Made by a program: the position numbers and the translations under genes. DNA of 64,000 bases from NCBI GenBank assembly GCA_017948555.1, contig JAFMYY010000014.1, positions 62,001-126,000 of the forward strand, given 5' to 3'. Shown here piece by piece: positions 17,391-25,315 of this stretch. Positions within the stretch are counted from its first letter, which is position 1. Each line of letters starts with the position of its first letter. The notes under the pieces were generated by a model, which saw only the letters and a program-made list of their open reading frames with translations, did not search any database and was not told the DNA's origin. Origin of the DNA: Cesiribacteraceae bacterium YIM B00369. GTDB lineage: Bacteria > Bacteroidota > Bacteroidia > Cytophagales > Cyclobacteriaceae.

Positions 17391-18223
17391 AGCAGGAAGA
17401 GATTGAACCAAACGAAGCAGCAGGAACCACTGTAGTAAAGCCATTCTCTATATTTGAGAACACCGGATTCCATAAGCCTAAACTGTTTAATGACCACTTC
17501 CAGAATTATAAATCCTACGCAATACCAAAGGCGCAATTAGTGATAGCAGACATACCCTATAATATTGGTAAAAATGCTTATGGCTCAAATCCAAGCTGGT
17601 ATGTGGATGGGGATAATAAGAATGGAGAAAGCAAACTGGCAGGCAAAGAATTCTTTGATACTGATAAGGATTTCCGGATTACGGAGTTCCTGCATTTCTG
17701 TTCCAAAATGCTTGTAAAGGAGCCTAAAGAAACAGGTAAAGCACCCTGCATGATTGTGTTCTGTGAATTTGAGCAGCAGTTTGAACTGATACAGAAAGCC
17801 CCTGCCTATGGGTTTAAAGGTTATATCAATCTTGTCTTCAGGAAGAACTTTTCAGCGCAGGTACTAAAGGCAAATATGCGGGTAGTGGGTAACTGTGAAT
17901 ATGCAGTGTTGCTTTATCGGGATAAGCTGCCAAAGTTCAATAATCATGGTAAGATGATCTTTAACTGCTTTGATTGGGAAAAGGATAATATAACCCCAAA
18001 GATTCACCCAACCCAAAAGCCTGTAAAAGTAATTGAAAGGCTGATAAAGCTATTTACAGATAAGAATGAGGTAGTTATTGACCCTTGCGCAGGCAGTGGA
18101 GTAACCCTGTTAGCAGCAGCCCAATGCGGAAGGAAAGGGTATGGATTTGAGATTAAGAAAGGGTATGTCAAAGACTCTAATGAGAAGGTTCTTTCCAAGA
18201 TTCAAATGCAGATGTTCCTGTAG
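17387..18223 (+). CDS. Beta-class DNA adenine/cytosine-N4 methyltransferase
   Basis: 278 residues. The catalytic motif IV reads ADIPYNIG (near residue 50) and comes before the SAM-binding motif I region DPCAGSGVTLLAAAQCGRKG near residue 228, which is the beta-class order. HPTQKPVKVIERLI precedes motif I as usual. DIPY instead of the common DPPY is a mild deviation. No restriction enzyme gene is nearby, so it is an orphan methyltransferase, likely protecting phage DNA from host restriction or marking it. Confidence 0.88.
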   Translation: MKQEEIEPNEAAGTTVVKPFSIFENTGFHKPKLFNDHFQNYKSYAIPKAQLVIADIPYNIGKNAYGSNPSWYVDGDNKNGESKLAGKEFFDTDKDFRITEFLHFCSKMLVKEPKETGKAPCMIVFCEFEQQFELIQKAPAYGFKGYINLVFRKNFSAQVLKANMRVVGNCEYAVLLYRDKLPKFNNHGKMIFNCFDWEKDNITPKIHPTQKPVKVIERLIKLFTDKNEVVIDPCAGSGVTLLAAAQCGRKGYGFEIKKGYVKDSNEKVLSKIQMQMFL

Positions 18224-18250
18224 CCTTACAAACGATTTAAATAATCAACC

Positions 18251-18373
18251 ATGACCTTCCTTAATATCATTATCATCTGGCTAACTACCAGTATAGTATT
18301 AGCAACAGCATTTCATTTCACAATTCAAAATACAATAGCAAATGACAGAAAAACAGGCATTAGAAGTTATTAA
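18251..18373 (+). CDS. Tiny membrane protein
   Basis: 40 residues. A single N-terminal hydrophobic span (LNIIIIWLTTSIVLATAF) and a short polar tail. Overlaps the next gene by 32 bases in another frame. Unknown function; support is start spacing and a clear membrane segment. Confidence 0.45.
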   Translation: MTFLNIIIIWLTTSIVLATAFHFTIQNTIANDRKTGIRSY

Positions 18374-18725
18374 CCGGATGGGTAAGACCCTTTTGTTCCT
18401 GAGTTGTTCAGAGCATATTCTTGACACCTTAGAGATATTCCAGCGTGATAAGAACTTCTCCGGTAACCTTAGATTTTACGCCAAAGGGTTAGCATCCGAA
18501 AGCGAAAAAGCTATTAATAGATTTTTCACTGGCATAGGTGAAGATGTTGAAAAAAGAACCTACAAGTACAAAGACCTGCAACAGGAGTACTTAGCTTCCT
18601 TTATAGGATGCGCAGCCTTTCCGGAGCTGCATGATGAGTTTTTAGCACACTTAAAGGAATTCAATGAGAAGCATGGTTTTGAGGGAGTTGAGGATGAAGA
18701 ATATCTAAAGCAATACGGAGTATGA
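18342..18725 (+). CDS. Unknown helical phage protein
   Basis: 127 residues, rich in helix-forming segments (QALEVINRMGKTLLFLS, ASESEKAINRFFTGIGEDVE). No family recognised. It ends the first early transcript block: a long hairpin follows. Confidence 0.6.
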   Translation: MTEKQALEVINRMGKTLLFLSCSEHILDTLEIFQRDKNFSGNLRFYAKGLASESEKAINRFFTGIGEDVEKRTYKYKDLQQEYLASFIGCAAFPELHDEFLAHLKEFNEKHGFEGVEDEEYLKQYGV

Positions 18726-18745
18726 AAAAGCAATTTAAATAATAA

Positions 18746-18814
18746 AGGGCAGGTATCAGGGTTTCGGTCAATTTTCGAGAGTTCCCTAGTCCTGTGTTCC
18801 TGCCCCTATTTTCT
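18746..18814 (+). terminator. Long hairpin, probable terminator of the first early block
   Basis: GGGCAGG (18747-18753) pairs with CCTGCCC (18799-18805), and inside it AGGG pairs with CCCT (18784-18787). TATTTTCT follows the stem. It sits in the 115-base gap before the next gene. The long loop is unusual, so it may also be an RNA control element. Confidence 0.5.
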
Positions 18815-18840
18815 CAACTTCACAAACCATCGTTTCATTT

Positions 18841-19299
18841 ATGTTAGTACAATTTATCAGTTACAATAAGTGTGCCAAAAAACCACAGCCTGTACAGGGT
18901 TCTAAGTCTATTTATGAAATTTATGTTTCAGAAACTGTTTTCTTCGAAGACGATGAAAAACGAGTAGTCTTAGATACCCATACAGGCATACGTGTTCCCA
19001 TTGGCTTTGTTGCAGAAGTTATTCCTAATCCATCAATTTTCTGGTTCGCAGAACACACAGCACAGGGAGGTTCCTATTTTATCGGGCCTAATCAACCAGC
19101 AAGTATAAAAATATTTGTACTGGCGATGTGCTTTGATTTAGACATGGATGGGGGCATACCACGAGAGGGAAGGGTTGGAATACCTGCGCCCGGCACTCCG
19201 GTAGCACTCCTTAAAATTTCACGTGCAACAGAGTTTGAAGTGGAATGGGATGGGGCAGAGCCGGACCATCAGCTTATAAGCCTTACTAATCTTAACTAG
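18841..19299 (+). CDS. Unknown phage protein
   Basis: 152 residues, mostly strand-like with Gly/Pro-rich loops (GGIPREGRVGIPAPGTPVAL). No motif recognised. It is the first gene after a hairpin, and small zinc-finger and nucleotide genes follow in the same direction. Confidence 0.55.
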   Translation: MLVQFISYNKCAKKPQPVQGSKSIYEIYVSETVFFEDDEKRVVLDTHTGIRVPIGFVAEVIPNPSIFWFAEHTAQGGSYFIGPNQPASIKIFVLAMCFDLDMDGGIPREGRVGIPAPGTPVALLKISRATEFEVEWDGAEPDHQLISLTNLN

Positions 19300-19305
19300 C
19301 CTGCT

Positions 19306-19449
19306 ATGAAAGAGTGTACCAGATGCCACAAAGAAAAGAAGGTAAACGACTTCTACAGGCATGGAAAGAATGCTACCTGCTATAAGTGCAGGGATGAAGA
19401 ACAGCAAGAGAATTTACAATTAATCATTAATAACCAATCAAAACAATGA
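19306..19449 (+). CDS. Small two-CxxC zinc-binding protein
   Basis: 47 residues with ECTRCHKEKKVNDFY and CYKCRDEE, giving two CxxC knuckles of the kind seen in endonuclease VII-like and other phage zinc fingers. A related but longer protein is at 24209-24466. The stop overlaps the next ATG (19446-19449). Confidence 0.65.
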   Translation: MKECTRCHKEKKVNDFYRHGKNATCYKCRDEEQQENLQLIINNQSKQ

Positions 19450-19823
19450 GCGACAGAAAAATTTACCTCTGTGGACCAATAAATGGATGCACAGATGAAG
19501 AGTGTAAGGATTGGAGGGAGTTAGCTAAGATTACATTCCCTAATGCTATAGACCCTATGAGAAGGGATTACAGGGGCAGAGAGGACGAAAGTGTAAGGGA
19601 GATAGTGGAACTGGATAAGCTGGATATTATGAATTCCGATGTTGTGCTTGTGAATTATGATAAGCCATCAGTAGGAACCAGTATGGAAGTTTTCTTTGCG
19701 TGGCAATCTCATATCCCTGTGATTGTGGTAGCTAAGACCGGAAGCAAAGTAAGCCCTTGGTTGCGGTATCATTCCACAAAGATTGTTCATTCCTTTTCTG
19801 AAGCTTTTGAATTATGTGTATAA
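19446..19823 (+). CDS. Nucleoside 2-deoxyribosyltransferase-like protein (DUF4406 type)
   Basis: 125 residues, one compact Rossmann-like domain. It starts with RKIYLCGPINGC, and further on has SVREIVELDKLDIMNSDVVL, GTSMEVFFAW (Glu in the catalytic position of the family) and SPWLRYHST. The family swaps or removes bases from deoxynucleosides. It overlaps the next gene by 10 bases. Together they may form a base-exchange pair (see findings). Alternatively it is a nucleotide-salvage enzyme alongside dUTPase and thymidylate synthase. Confidence 0.75.
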   Translation: MSDRKIYLCGPINGCTDEECKDWRELAKITFPNAIDPMRRDYRGREDESVREIVELDKLDIMNSDVVLVNYDKPSVGTSMEVFFAWQSHIPVIVVAKTGSKVSPWLRYHSTKIVHSFSEAFELCV

Positions 19824-20548
19824 AGTATCATGGTACACCTATTGGTGGGCCAAGATTAGCTACCAGTGGCTTTTTACAGAAGAATAACCGGCATGCCCTT
19901 ATACCTTTCTTTCGTCAGGATGATCTTGGTGCAGCTCTATCCTTCTGTACCACTGTAGTTTTTGATACAGGAGCATACACATTATTCCGTCAGGGGGGAG
20001 GTAACTATGATCTTCATTATGATGCTTATCTGGATTGGGTTCGTGATTACTACAGACACCCCCGTTTTGCATGGGCAATTATACCTGATGTGATAGATGG
20101 AGGGGAAGATGAAAATGACTCCTATCTAAAAAGGTGGCCTGATGATCTGAAATATGTAGGGGTTCCTGTATGGCACATGAATGAAAGCCTTGAAAGGTTG
20201 CATCGCTTATGTTCAAATTATCCGAGGGTGGCATTAGCACAGGGAGGGTATAAAGGGCAATTTATCCCAAGACTTGATGAAGCAATGGAAAGGATTTGTG
20301 ATGAAAACGGTCAGCCTATTTGCAAGCTTCATGGACTTAAGATGCAAGACCCGAAGATATTCACTCAATATCCATTTTCAAGTACTGATTCAACAAACAT
20401 AGGACAGAATAACAGCAGGGCATTTGCTCAAAAGAAACAGCCAACCATAGAGCAGTGCAGTGACTATTTAGCGAACTGGATTGAGATACACAACTCAGCT
20501 CCTTCATGGTCAAAGGCAAGTACTAAACAATTAGATTTTTTTGAATAG
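19814..20548 (+). CDS. TGT-like (DpdA-related) phage protein
   Basis: 244 residues. The pattern KYHGTPIGG, VVFDTGAYTLF, AWAIIPDVIDGGEDEND, VPVWHMNESLERLHRLC, RVALAQGGY and later SSTDSTNIGQN is that of a phage/bacterial family related to tRNA-guanine transglycosylases, TIM-barrel enzymes that exchange a guanine for a 7-deazaguanine. Some phage members (DpdA) act on DNA. The Asp in DTGAY and PDVID would be candidates for the catalytic acids. No preQ0 synthesis genes are visible, so the substrate base would have to come from the host. Confidence 0.6.
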   Translation: MCIKYHGTPIGGPRLATSGFLQKNNRHALIPFFRQDDLGAALSFCTTVVFDTGAYTLFRQGGGNYDLHYDAYLDWVRDYYRHPRFAWAIIPDVIDGGEDENDSYLKRWPDDLKYVGVPVWHMNESLERLHRLCSNYPRVALAQGGYKGQFIPRLDEAMERICDENGQPICKLHGLKMQDPKIFTQYPFSSTDSTNIGQNNSRAFAQKKQPTIEQCSDYLANWIEIHNSAPSWSKASTKQLDFFE

Positions 20549-20579
20549 AATTTTAAACAATAAACAATCAATTAAAACA

Positions 20580-20930
20580 ATGAGCGAATTAACAGGAGTA
20601 ATCCACACCATTTCAGACACACAGGAGGTAAGCCCTTCTTTTAGCAAAAGAGAATTTGTACTTAAGGAGCAAAGCAGCCCTCAGTATGAGCAGTATATCC
20701 CTTTAGAATTCACACAGGATAAATGCAGCCTGCTTGATAACTACAAAGCAGGACAAACTGTAAAGGTAAATTTCAACTACAGGGGTAGGCTTTGGACTAA
20801 CAGAGAAGGGATTGAAAAATGCTTTTTAACTCTTCAGGCATGGAGAATAGAAGCAATGGAAGGTAATCAGCCAGTAGCGCAGACTGCCAGTGTAGATCAG
20901 GGAGATGAACAGGATGACTTACCCTTTTGA
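20580..20930 (+). CDS. DUF3127-like OB-fold protein, candidate SSB
   Basis: 116 residues from MSELTGVIHTI at 20580 (the frame is open to 20541 but that start lies in the previous gene). The fold pattern (SFSKREFVLKEQ, YIPLEFTQDKCSLLDNY, KVNFNYRGRLWTN) is that of DUF3127, an OB-fold family. The acidic tail ending in DDLPF mimics the SSB C-terminal tip that recruits partner proteins. I infer it binds single-stranded DNA during phage replication or recombination. Confidence 0.7.
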   Translation: MSELTGVIHTISDTQEVSPSFSKREFVLKEQSSPQYEQYIPLEFTQDKCSLLDNYKAGQTVKVNFNYRGRLWTNREGIEKCFLTLQAWRIEAMEGNQPVAQTASVDQGDEQDDLPF

Positions 20931-20955
20931 TGTTACAACTTTAAATAATTAATCA

Positions 20956-21378
20956 ATGCAAGTAAGAATTAAGAAAGAACACCCTGATAGTAAAATTCCC
21001 TCTTACGCAAAGCCCGGAGATGCCGGAATGGACCTGACAGCAGTAGGGGTAACTTATTCAGATGATAAGGTAACCTATGAAACAGGATTAGCCTTTGAAA
21101 TACCAGAGGGCTATGTAGGTTTAGTATTTCCAAGATCAAGCAATTGCAAGAAGGATTTACTGCTTACTAACTCAGTTGCCGTGATAGATAGCGGGTACAG
21201 GGGAACAGTTAAAATGGTTTACCGCCATGCTAAAGATGCAGCTCCTGCTGAATATGTAGTAGGGGATAGAGTAGGGCAAATCCTTATCCTGCCTTACCCT
21301 CAGATTGAATTTGTAGAAGCACAGGCACTATCAGAGAGTGTTCGTGGAACGGGTGGCTTTGGTCACACAGGAACCTAA
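20956..21378 (+). CDS. dut: dUTP pyrophosphatase
   Basis: 140 residues, normal trimeric dUTPase length. All five motifs are present: GDAGMDLTA, PRSSN, AVIDSGYRGTVKM, GDRVGQILILP and RGTGGFGHTGT. It hydrolyses dUTP to dUMP, keeping uracil out of DNA and supplying dUMP to the phage thymidylate synthase at 28550. Confidence 0.95.
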   Translation: MQVRIKKEHPDSKIPSYAKPGDAGMDLTAVGVTYSDDKVTYETGLAFEIPEGYVGLVFPRSSNCKKDLLLTNSVAVIDSGYRGTVKMVYRHAKDAAPAEYVVGDRVGQILILPYPQIEFVEAQALSESVRGTGGFGHTGT

Positions 21379-21432
21379 CAGGTAGCGGTTATCAGCATCC
21401 ATTAGTGTCCGGTAGCACAACCCTGATAGCCG

Positions 21433-21462
21433 GTAACCCTCATTGTTTATGGTGAGGGTTAC
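21433..21462 (+). terminator. Hairpin after dut
   Basis: GTAACCCTCA and TGAGGGTTAC form a perfect 10-bp stem with a 10-base loop in the 160-base gap between dut and the next gene. There is no T-run, so it may be a processing or stability hairpin rather than a terminator. Confidence 0.45.
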
Positions 21463-21538
21463 ACTAAAACTTTAATAAAAAATAGTGTATAATAAAGTTT
21501 CATCTACAGGTGAATATTGTTAAATTTACTTACATGCT

Positions 21539-21934
21539 ATGACTTCAAGCCAGTTACACAGAGTAGTTCAATCAGAAAAACGAAAGCTGCGCTACAAAAC
21601 TGATTCTCAATATCGGGAGCTGATTAAGCAAAAAGCAAGGGAGTACCAACAAAAGAAAAGGGAACAGCAAAAGCCTGAAAAGAGGCTGATTAAAAGGGTC
21701 CGTAAGGGAATATCTATCTTCAGACAGGAGCAGATAAGAACCTTTCTTTCAAGCCGGTCAGCCTTTAATCTTTCAGAGTTAGGAAGGCTTTCAGGATGGA
21801 ATACTACCTCTTTTTTAGCATGGGTAAAAGAAGGAAACAATATGCCTGATAAGGTGCTGGATAAATTAACAGGGATTCTTAAAGATTACGGATACCCTGA
21901 AAAAAGAAAAAGCACTGGTAAGGGCCAGTGCTAA
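21539..21934 (+). CDS. Basic HTH-like phage protein
   Basis: 131 residues. A very basic N-terminus (about 60 residues, QKKREQQKPEKRLIKRVRKG) is followed by a possible HTH (FNLSELGRLSGWNTTSFLAW) and a short helical tail. It may be a DNA-binding regulator. A terminator-like stem overlaps its 3' end. Confidence 0.6.
   Translation: MTSSQLHRVVQSEKRKLRYKTDSQYRELIKQKAREYQQKKREQQKPEKRLIKRVRKGISIFRQEQIRTFLSSRSAFNLSELGRLSGWNTTSFLAWVKEGNNMPDKVLDKLTGILKDYGYPEKRKSTGKGQC
21911..21932 (+). terminator. Stem at the end of the basic HTH gene
   Basis: AGCACTGG and CCAGTGCT form an 8-bp stem with a 6-base loop, followed by AATAAATAAAAAC. The stem covers the last codons of the gene. It is GC-moderate and lacks a T-run, so its termination strength is uncertain. 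Confidence 0.45.
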
Positions 21935-21972
21935 TAAATAAAAACATTGCTAAACGATAACAGAAGCAAGAT

Positions 21973-22386
21973 ATGAAAAAAATTCCAAAAAAGGTAGTGA
22001 ACTACCGTAAAATTTACGAGCAGGAAACTGGATTCCCAATTCCAGAAGGGTGGGATGTACATCATATTGATGGGGATCGGGCTAATAATAATATTCTGAA
22101 CCTAGTGGCCTTGCCTTCTGAATTACACCAACAGTACCACAATGTAGCAAAGAATGAATGCTATTATTCAAACAGTGGAATGAAGCCAGAGGAAGAGCAA
22201 ATGACAGATTCTGAAGGTGGAAGGTTTTATGATGAAGCTATTAATGAGTTGATTAAGTTTCAGGAAGTTCACAGACAATGCAGGAAATATGTTGATGTCA
22301 GGAATTATCAGATTGGGGAAGAAAGGATGCATCAATTAAAAGGCGATCTTCTAAGGGAAATAATAAGGAGAGGGGGAGTAAAATGA
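21973..22386 (+). CDS. HNH-type endonuclease
   Basis: 137 residues. The HNH core is EGWDVHHIDGDRANNNILNL followed by HQQYH, with the double His and Asn spacing of the family. The C-terminal half is charged and helical. It could be a free-standing homing endonuclease or a replication-linked nuclease; its stop overlaps the next gene. Confidence 0.75.
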   Translation: MKKIPKKVVNYRKIYEQETGFPIPEGWDVHHIDGDRANNNILNLVALPSELHQQYHNVAKNECYYSNSGMKPEEEQMTDSEGGRFYDEAINELIKFQEVHRQCRKYVDVRNYQIGEERMHQLKGDLLREIIRRGGVK

Positions 22387-23345
22387 GCATTATAAGATTG
22401 AAGAGCCGAGATAAGTTTGTTGTCATTGACAAGAAGCCTATAGAGGACGCCAAACTAAGCTGGCAGGCAAAGGGCTTGCTCACCTACCTTTTGAGTAAAC
22501 CCAATGACTGGCAGGTTCATATAAACCAACTATCAAAAGCAAGTAAAAACGGGAGGGATTCCACCAGAAAGATCATACAGGAACTTGTTGATAGTGGGTA
22601 CATTATACGTAATCAAGTGCGCAACGATAAAGGGCATTTAATTGGGTGGGATTACTTGGTTTGTGAGGAATCGATTAGCGAAAAAGCCCCTTTAGAGCCA
22701 ATTAAACCAAAGACTGAAAACCCGACTTCGGATAATCCGAAAACGGTTAATCCGACGTCGGAAAACCGCACCCTAATAAAGAAGGACTTACCAAGTAATG
22801 AATTACTAAGTAATGAAAGTAATAAAAAAGAGAGGGAAATAAATTTCCCTACCCTTTCAAAGGAGGAATTTCAATCAATGCCAGAAAGCATGCAGGACTT
22901 CTACAGGAAAATGTATACAGCAGACACTTATCCGGATGAAGAGGTTAAGCACTTATTAGCCGAACCGGAAGAAGAAAAAAGAAAAAGTTCCGCTAAAAAG
23001 AAAAGTGAGCCGGACCCTGCGGAAGTAATTGAACTGCCTCATGGAACTGCCTTTGCTGAGATTTGGGAGGAATATAAGGAAGATAAGAAGGAGCGGAAAA
23101 AGAAGTTCACCACCAGAAGCCAAAAGATGCAGCTTAAAAAGCTGGAAAATGTTTCTGAGGCTGTTGCGATTTCTATGATTGAGAAAGCTATTGCAGGAGG
23201 ATGGGCAACGGTTTACGCTCCGGAAGAGAGTCAATACTACAAAGCAGGCCAAAAGCAAGGTAAAACCCTTGAAGATAAACAGCAGGAAAACAGGGATCTA
23301 TTTCTAAACCTAACAGCTCTGGAAGATCAGCAGGATGAACACTAA
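22383..23345 (+). CDS. Phage replication initiator (O-like, winged-helix N-terminus)
   Basis: 320 residues. The N-terminal winged-helix part reads LSWQAKGLLTYLLSKPNDWQ and KNGRDSTRKIIQELVDSGYI, a pattern of phage replisome organisers. A repeated Pro/Thr/Asn linker (about residues 100-125, with TENPT/DNPKTVNPTSEN units) joins a C-terminal charged part. Its probable role is to open the phage origin and load the host helicase. No phage DnaB, primase or polymerase is visible, so replication should use host enzymes. Origin repeats were not identified. Confidence 0.7.
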   Translation: MSIIRLKSRDKFVVIDKKPIEDAKLSWQAKGLLTYLLSKPNDWQVHINQLSKASKNGRDSTRKIIQELVDSGYIIRNQVRNDKGHLIGWDYLVCEESISEKAPLEPIKPKTENPTSDNPKTVNPTSENRTLIKKDLPSNELLSNESNKKEREINFPTLSKEEFQSMPESMQDFYRKMYTADTYPDEEVKHLLAEPEEEKRKSSAKKKSEPDPAEVIELPHGTAFAEIWEEYKEDKKERKKKFTTRSQKMQLKKLENVSEAVAISMIEKAIAGGWATVYAPEESQYYKAGQKQGKTLEDKQQENRDLFLNLTALEDQQDEH

Positions 23346-24219
23346 ACCAACCATAACCAATACAGGGATTGTAAATGCAGGGGAATTTGCCCCTGCCCCT
23401 TCCCTTAACATCAGGGAAAGTAAAATAGTAATAGCTTCCCAATCTGCCAGATGCGCTGATATAATGAATAATAAAGGCCCTGAAGTGAAAGCATTCCTTA
23501 TAAAAGCACTGGATAAATTTCAGGCAGTAACAGGGTTTAAAAGGGCAAGTGAGGCAGGGGTTGATGAGAAAACCGTTATCCTTCAGGCAATGATGGATGT
23601 AGTAAAGCGGTATAAATGGCTCAGGATTGATGAGCTGAAATTTATTCTTGATGAAGGCATGATTGGGGAATATGGAGACTTCTTTTCCTTCGATGCCAGA
23701 ACCCTTAACGGATGGATTAAAGCCTACTACGATAAAGAAAGAGGTAAGGCCCTGAAAAAGCAGTTGGAGTACACCCAAAAGCAAACAGACCTTGAAGAAG
23801 AATCCAGAAAAAAGAAGAATCAGGAGCAGGCAGTAAAAGCGAACAGGGAACAATTCATACAAGCCTACCTGTCGCTTGCACAGGAGCATGCAGAAGCGAT
23901 TGAAACAGGTGAACTGACCTACGTATCCATTCCGGTAAAAATCGACCCTAAAAACGTCTTATTTTACGCATTCCAGAAAAAGTGGGATAACAAGCTTGGG
24001 TTTCCGGTTGAAAAGCTGAAGCAGATACTGGAACAGGAGATGGAAATGCAGAAGCTGAGACTAAGCACAAGCGGGGATTGGGTAAAAATGAAAGATGAAA
24101 AAGCATTGGTAGCAGCAGCACAAAGCAATGCCAGAAGTAAAACCTTCAGAATGAGAATAGCCCTGATGCTTATGTCAGGAGTGGATATAGAGGAATTTAT
24201 TAAGGAACATGATATTTGA
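23335..24219 (+). CDS. Unknown protein coupled to the replication initiator (DUF6633-like)
   Basis: 294 residues, overlapping the initiator gene by 11 bases. Its middle (FLIKALDKFQAVTGFKRASE, TVILQAMMDVVKRYKWLRI) and long charged helices resemble a Bacteroidota phage family I know as DUF6633. Position after an O-like gene corresponds to a helicase loader (lambda P), but no ATP-binding motif is visible. The C-terminus has MKDEKALVAAAQSNARSKTF. Confidence 0.55.
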   Translation: MNTKPTITNTGIVNAGEFAPAPSLNIRESKIVIASQSARCADIMNNKGPEVKAFLIKALDKFQAVTGFKRASEAGVDEKTVILQAMMDVVKRYKWLRIDELKFILDEGMIGEYGDFFSFDARTLNGWIKAYYDKERGKALKKQLEYTQKQTDLEEESRKKKNQEQAVKANREQFIQAYLSLAQEHAEAIETGELTYVSIPVKIDPKNVLFYAFQKKWDNKLGFPVEKLKQILEQEMEMQKLRLSTSGDWVKMKDEKALVAAAQSNARSKTFRMRIALMLMSGVDIEEFIKEHDI

Positions 24220-24466
24220 AATGAAAGAAGAGATAAAGAAGAAGTGCAAAACATGCGGAGTACCTAAGAGCCTTGATGAATTCAGCCCTAATAAAAAATC
24301 TCTTTTCGGTGTAAGGCCGGACTGTAAGATTTGCAGAACTAAAATAGCAAGGCAAAAGTACAGATACGATGATAACTACAGGAAAGAAGTTCTTGAAAAT
24401 AAAACAATCAGGAACAGAGCCAAAAAGGCTATAGGCCCTTGGTGGAACTTCTCTAAGCAGTTGTGA
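24209..24466 (+). CDS. Small zinc-finger protein
   Basis: 85 residues, or 81 from the second Met at 24221. Two CxxC knuckles, CKTCGVPKSLDEFS and CKICRTKIARQKYR, with a basic tail. It is the longer relative of the 47-residue protein at 19306. Such two-knuckle proteins occur beside HNH/endonuclease VII genes and may bind nucleic acid. Confidence 0.65.
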   Translation: MIFEMKEEIKKKCKTCGVPKSLDEFSPNKKSLFGVRPDCKICRTKIARQKYRYDDNYRKEVLENKTIRNRAKKAIGPWWNFSKQL

Positions 24467-24478
24467 AGATTAAGGGGG

Positions 24479-24681
24479 TTACTTAGGTAGTAGGAATTCG
24501 TTCTTCCTGTTTAGGGCTTTGGCTATCTTTTCCAATACAGGGAGAGTTATAGTGTGCTTACCGGCCTCTATCCTGCTAATATTGTTCCGCTGCATTTCTA
24601 CCATTGCCCCTAATTGCGCCTGCGTTAAACCTTCAGCTAATCGGGCTTCCTTTATTTTATTTCCTAGTTCTATTGAATCCA
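24479..24681 (-). CDS. Small XRE-type repressor
   Basis: 67 residues from MDSIELGNKIK at 24681. The open frame extends upstream to 24739 with a hydrophobic stretch, but that would overlap its own operators and is rejected. A single HTH domain (TQAQLGAMVEMQRNNISRIE, about residues 21-40) fills the protein; there is no S24 peptidase part. It is the only leftward gene inside the early region and faces a gene at 24798 across matching operator palindromes, so it forms a second, separate control module. Confidence 0.85.
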
Positions 24682-24699
24682 TATTCAAAAGTAATAAAA

Positions 24700-24763
24700 G
24701 TATCATAGTTGAGAACAAAAATAAGGAAAAAACTTGCAAATAGTATCAAAGTTGATACCTTTG
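24700..24763 (+). promoter_or_regulatory. Operator pair and promoter of the second control module
   Basis: GTATCAAAGTTGATAC at 24743-24758 is a perfect 7-bp palindrome with a 2-base centre. It overlaps a strong -7 box TACCTTTG (24756-24763) with TTG at 24734-24736 as -33 (19 bases apart). A second, imperfect copy starts GTATCATAGTTGA at 24700, near the repressor start. The layout suggests the small XRE protein represses the rightward gene and itself. Confidence 0.75.
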
Positions 24764-24797
24764 TATTTATAGAAACAAACATTAAACCCTTAGAGAT

Positions 24798-25286
24798 ATG
24801 GCAACGAGACTAGATATTTTGAAACAGTCTTTAGAAAATAAGGAAAAGCAATTCCATGAAAAGCTGGATCAGCATATATCCACTGTAAAGCAGGCTAACG
24901 GACAGCCCTTGAATGATAAAAGGAATGGTCAGGCCACATTAAATAAATGGGAAAGGCAAAACCAGTCTTTGAGAAATGTCCAAGAAGGCATTGATAAAAC
25001 CAAGAGGGCTATTGAGATTGAAGAAGGTAAAGTTTATGAGGTCAATGCAACTAAAGAGATTTTACCAAAGGAAATATTAACCCTTGTAGAATCAGGTGAA
25101 TTAATTCAGTGGCGTAAGCACCCTACTACTTTTTTTGTGCCTGATGTAGATAAAGCCCGAATAGTTTGGGATGTTAAAAGAAAAGTTGTGGCTCATAGGT
25201 ACGCCCACTTAGTTACAGATAAAGAACAGAGGGTAAAGTTTGTTCGCCTTTATAATTCCTTAAACTCTATTTTGAATAAGCCTTAA
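24798..25286 (+). CDS. Unknown protein controlled by the second repressor
   Basis: 162 residues. The first 80 are charged and coiled-coil-like (KEKQFHEKLDQHISTVKQA); the second half alternates strand-like pieces (ELIQWRKHPTTFFVPDVDKA, RIVWDVKRKVVAHRYAHLV). No family recognised. It is the direct target of the palindrome-bearing promoter, so it is kept off or low in the lysogen; it might be a toxic or defence-related cargo gene, but that is inference. Confidence 0.6.
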   Translation: MATRLDILKQSLENKEKQFHEKLDQHISTVKQANGQPLNDKRNGQATLNKWERQNQSLRNVQEGIDKTKRAIEIEEGKVYEVNATKEILPKEILTLVESGELIQWRKHPTTFFVPDVDKARIVWDVKRKVVAHRYAHLVTDKEQRVKFVRLYNSLNSILNKP

Positions 25287-25315
25287 CCCTTTACTAATAA
25301 TAAAATTTAAACGAT

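Noticed and set aside
24682-24739. Upstream extension of the small XRE repressor with a hydrophobic N-terminus
   Set aside because: It would place the start inside the operator region and add an implausible membrane-like segment.
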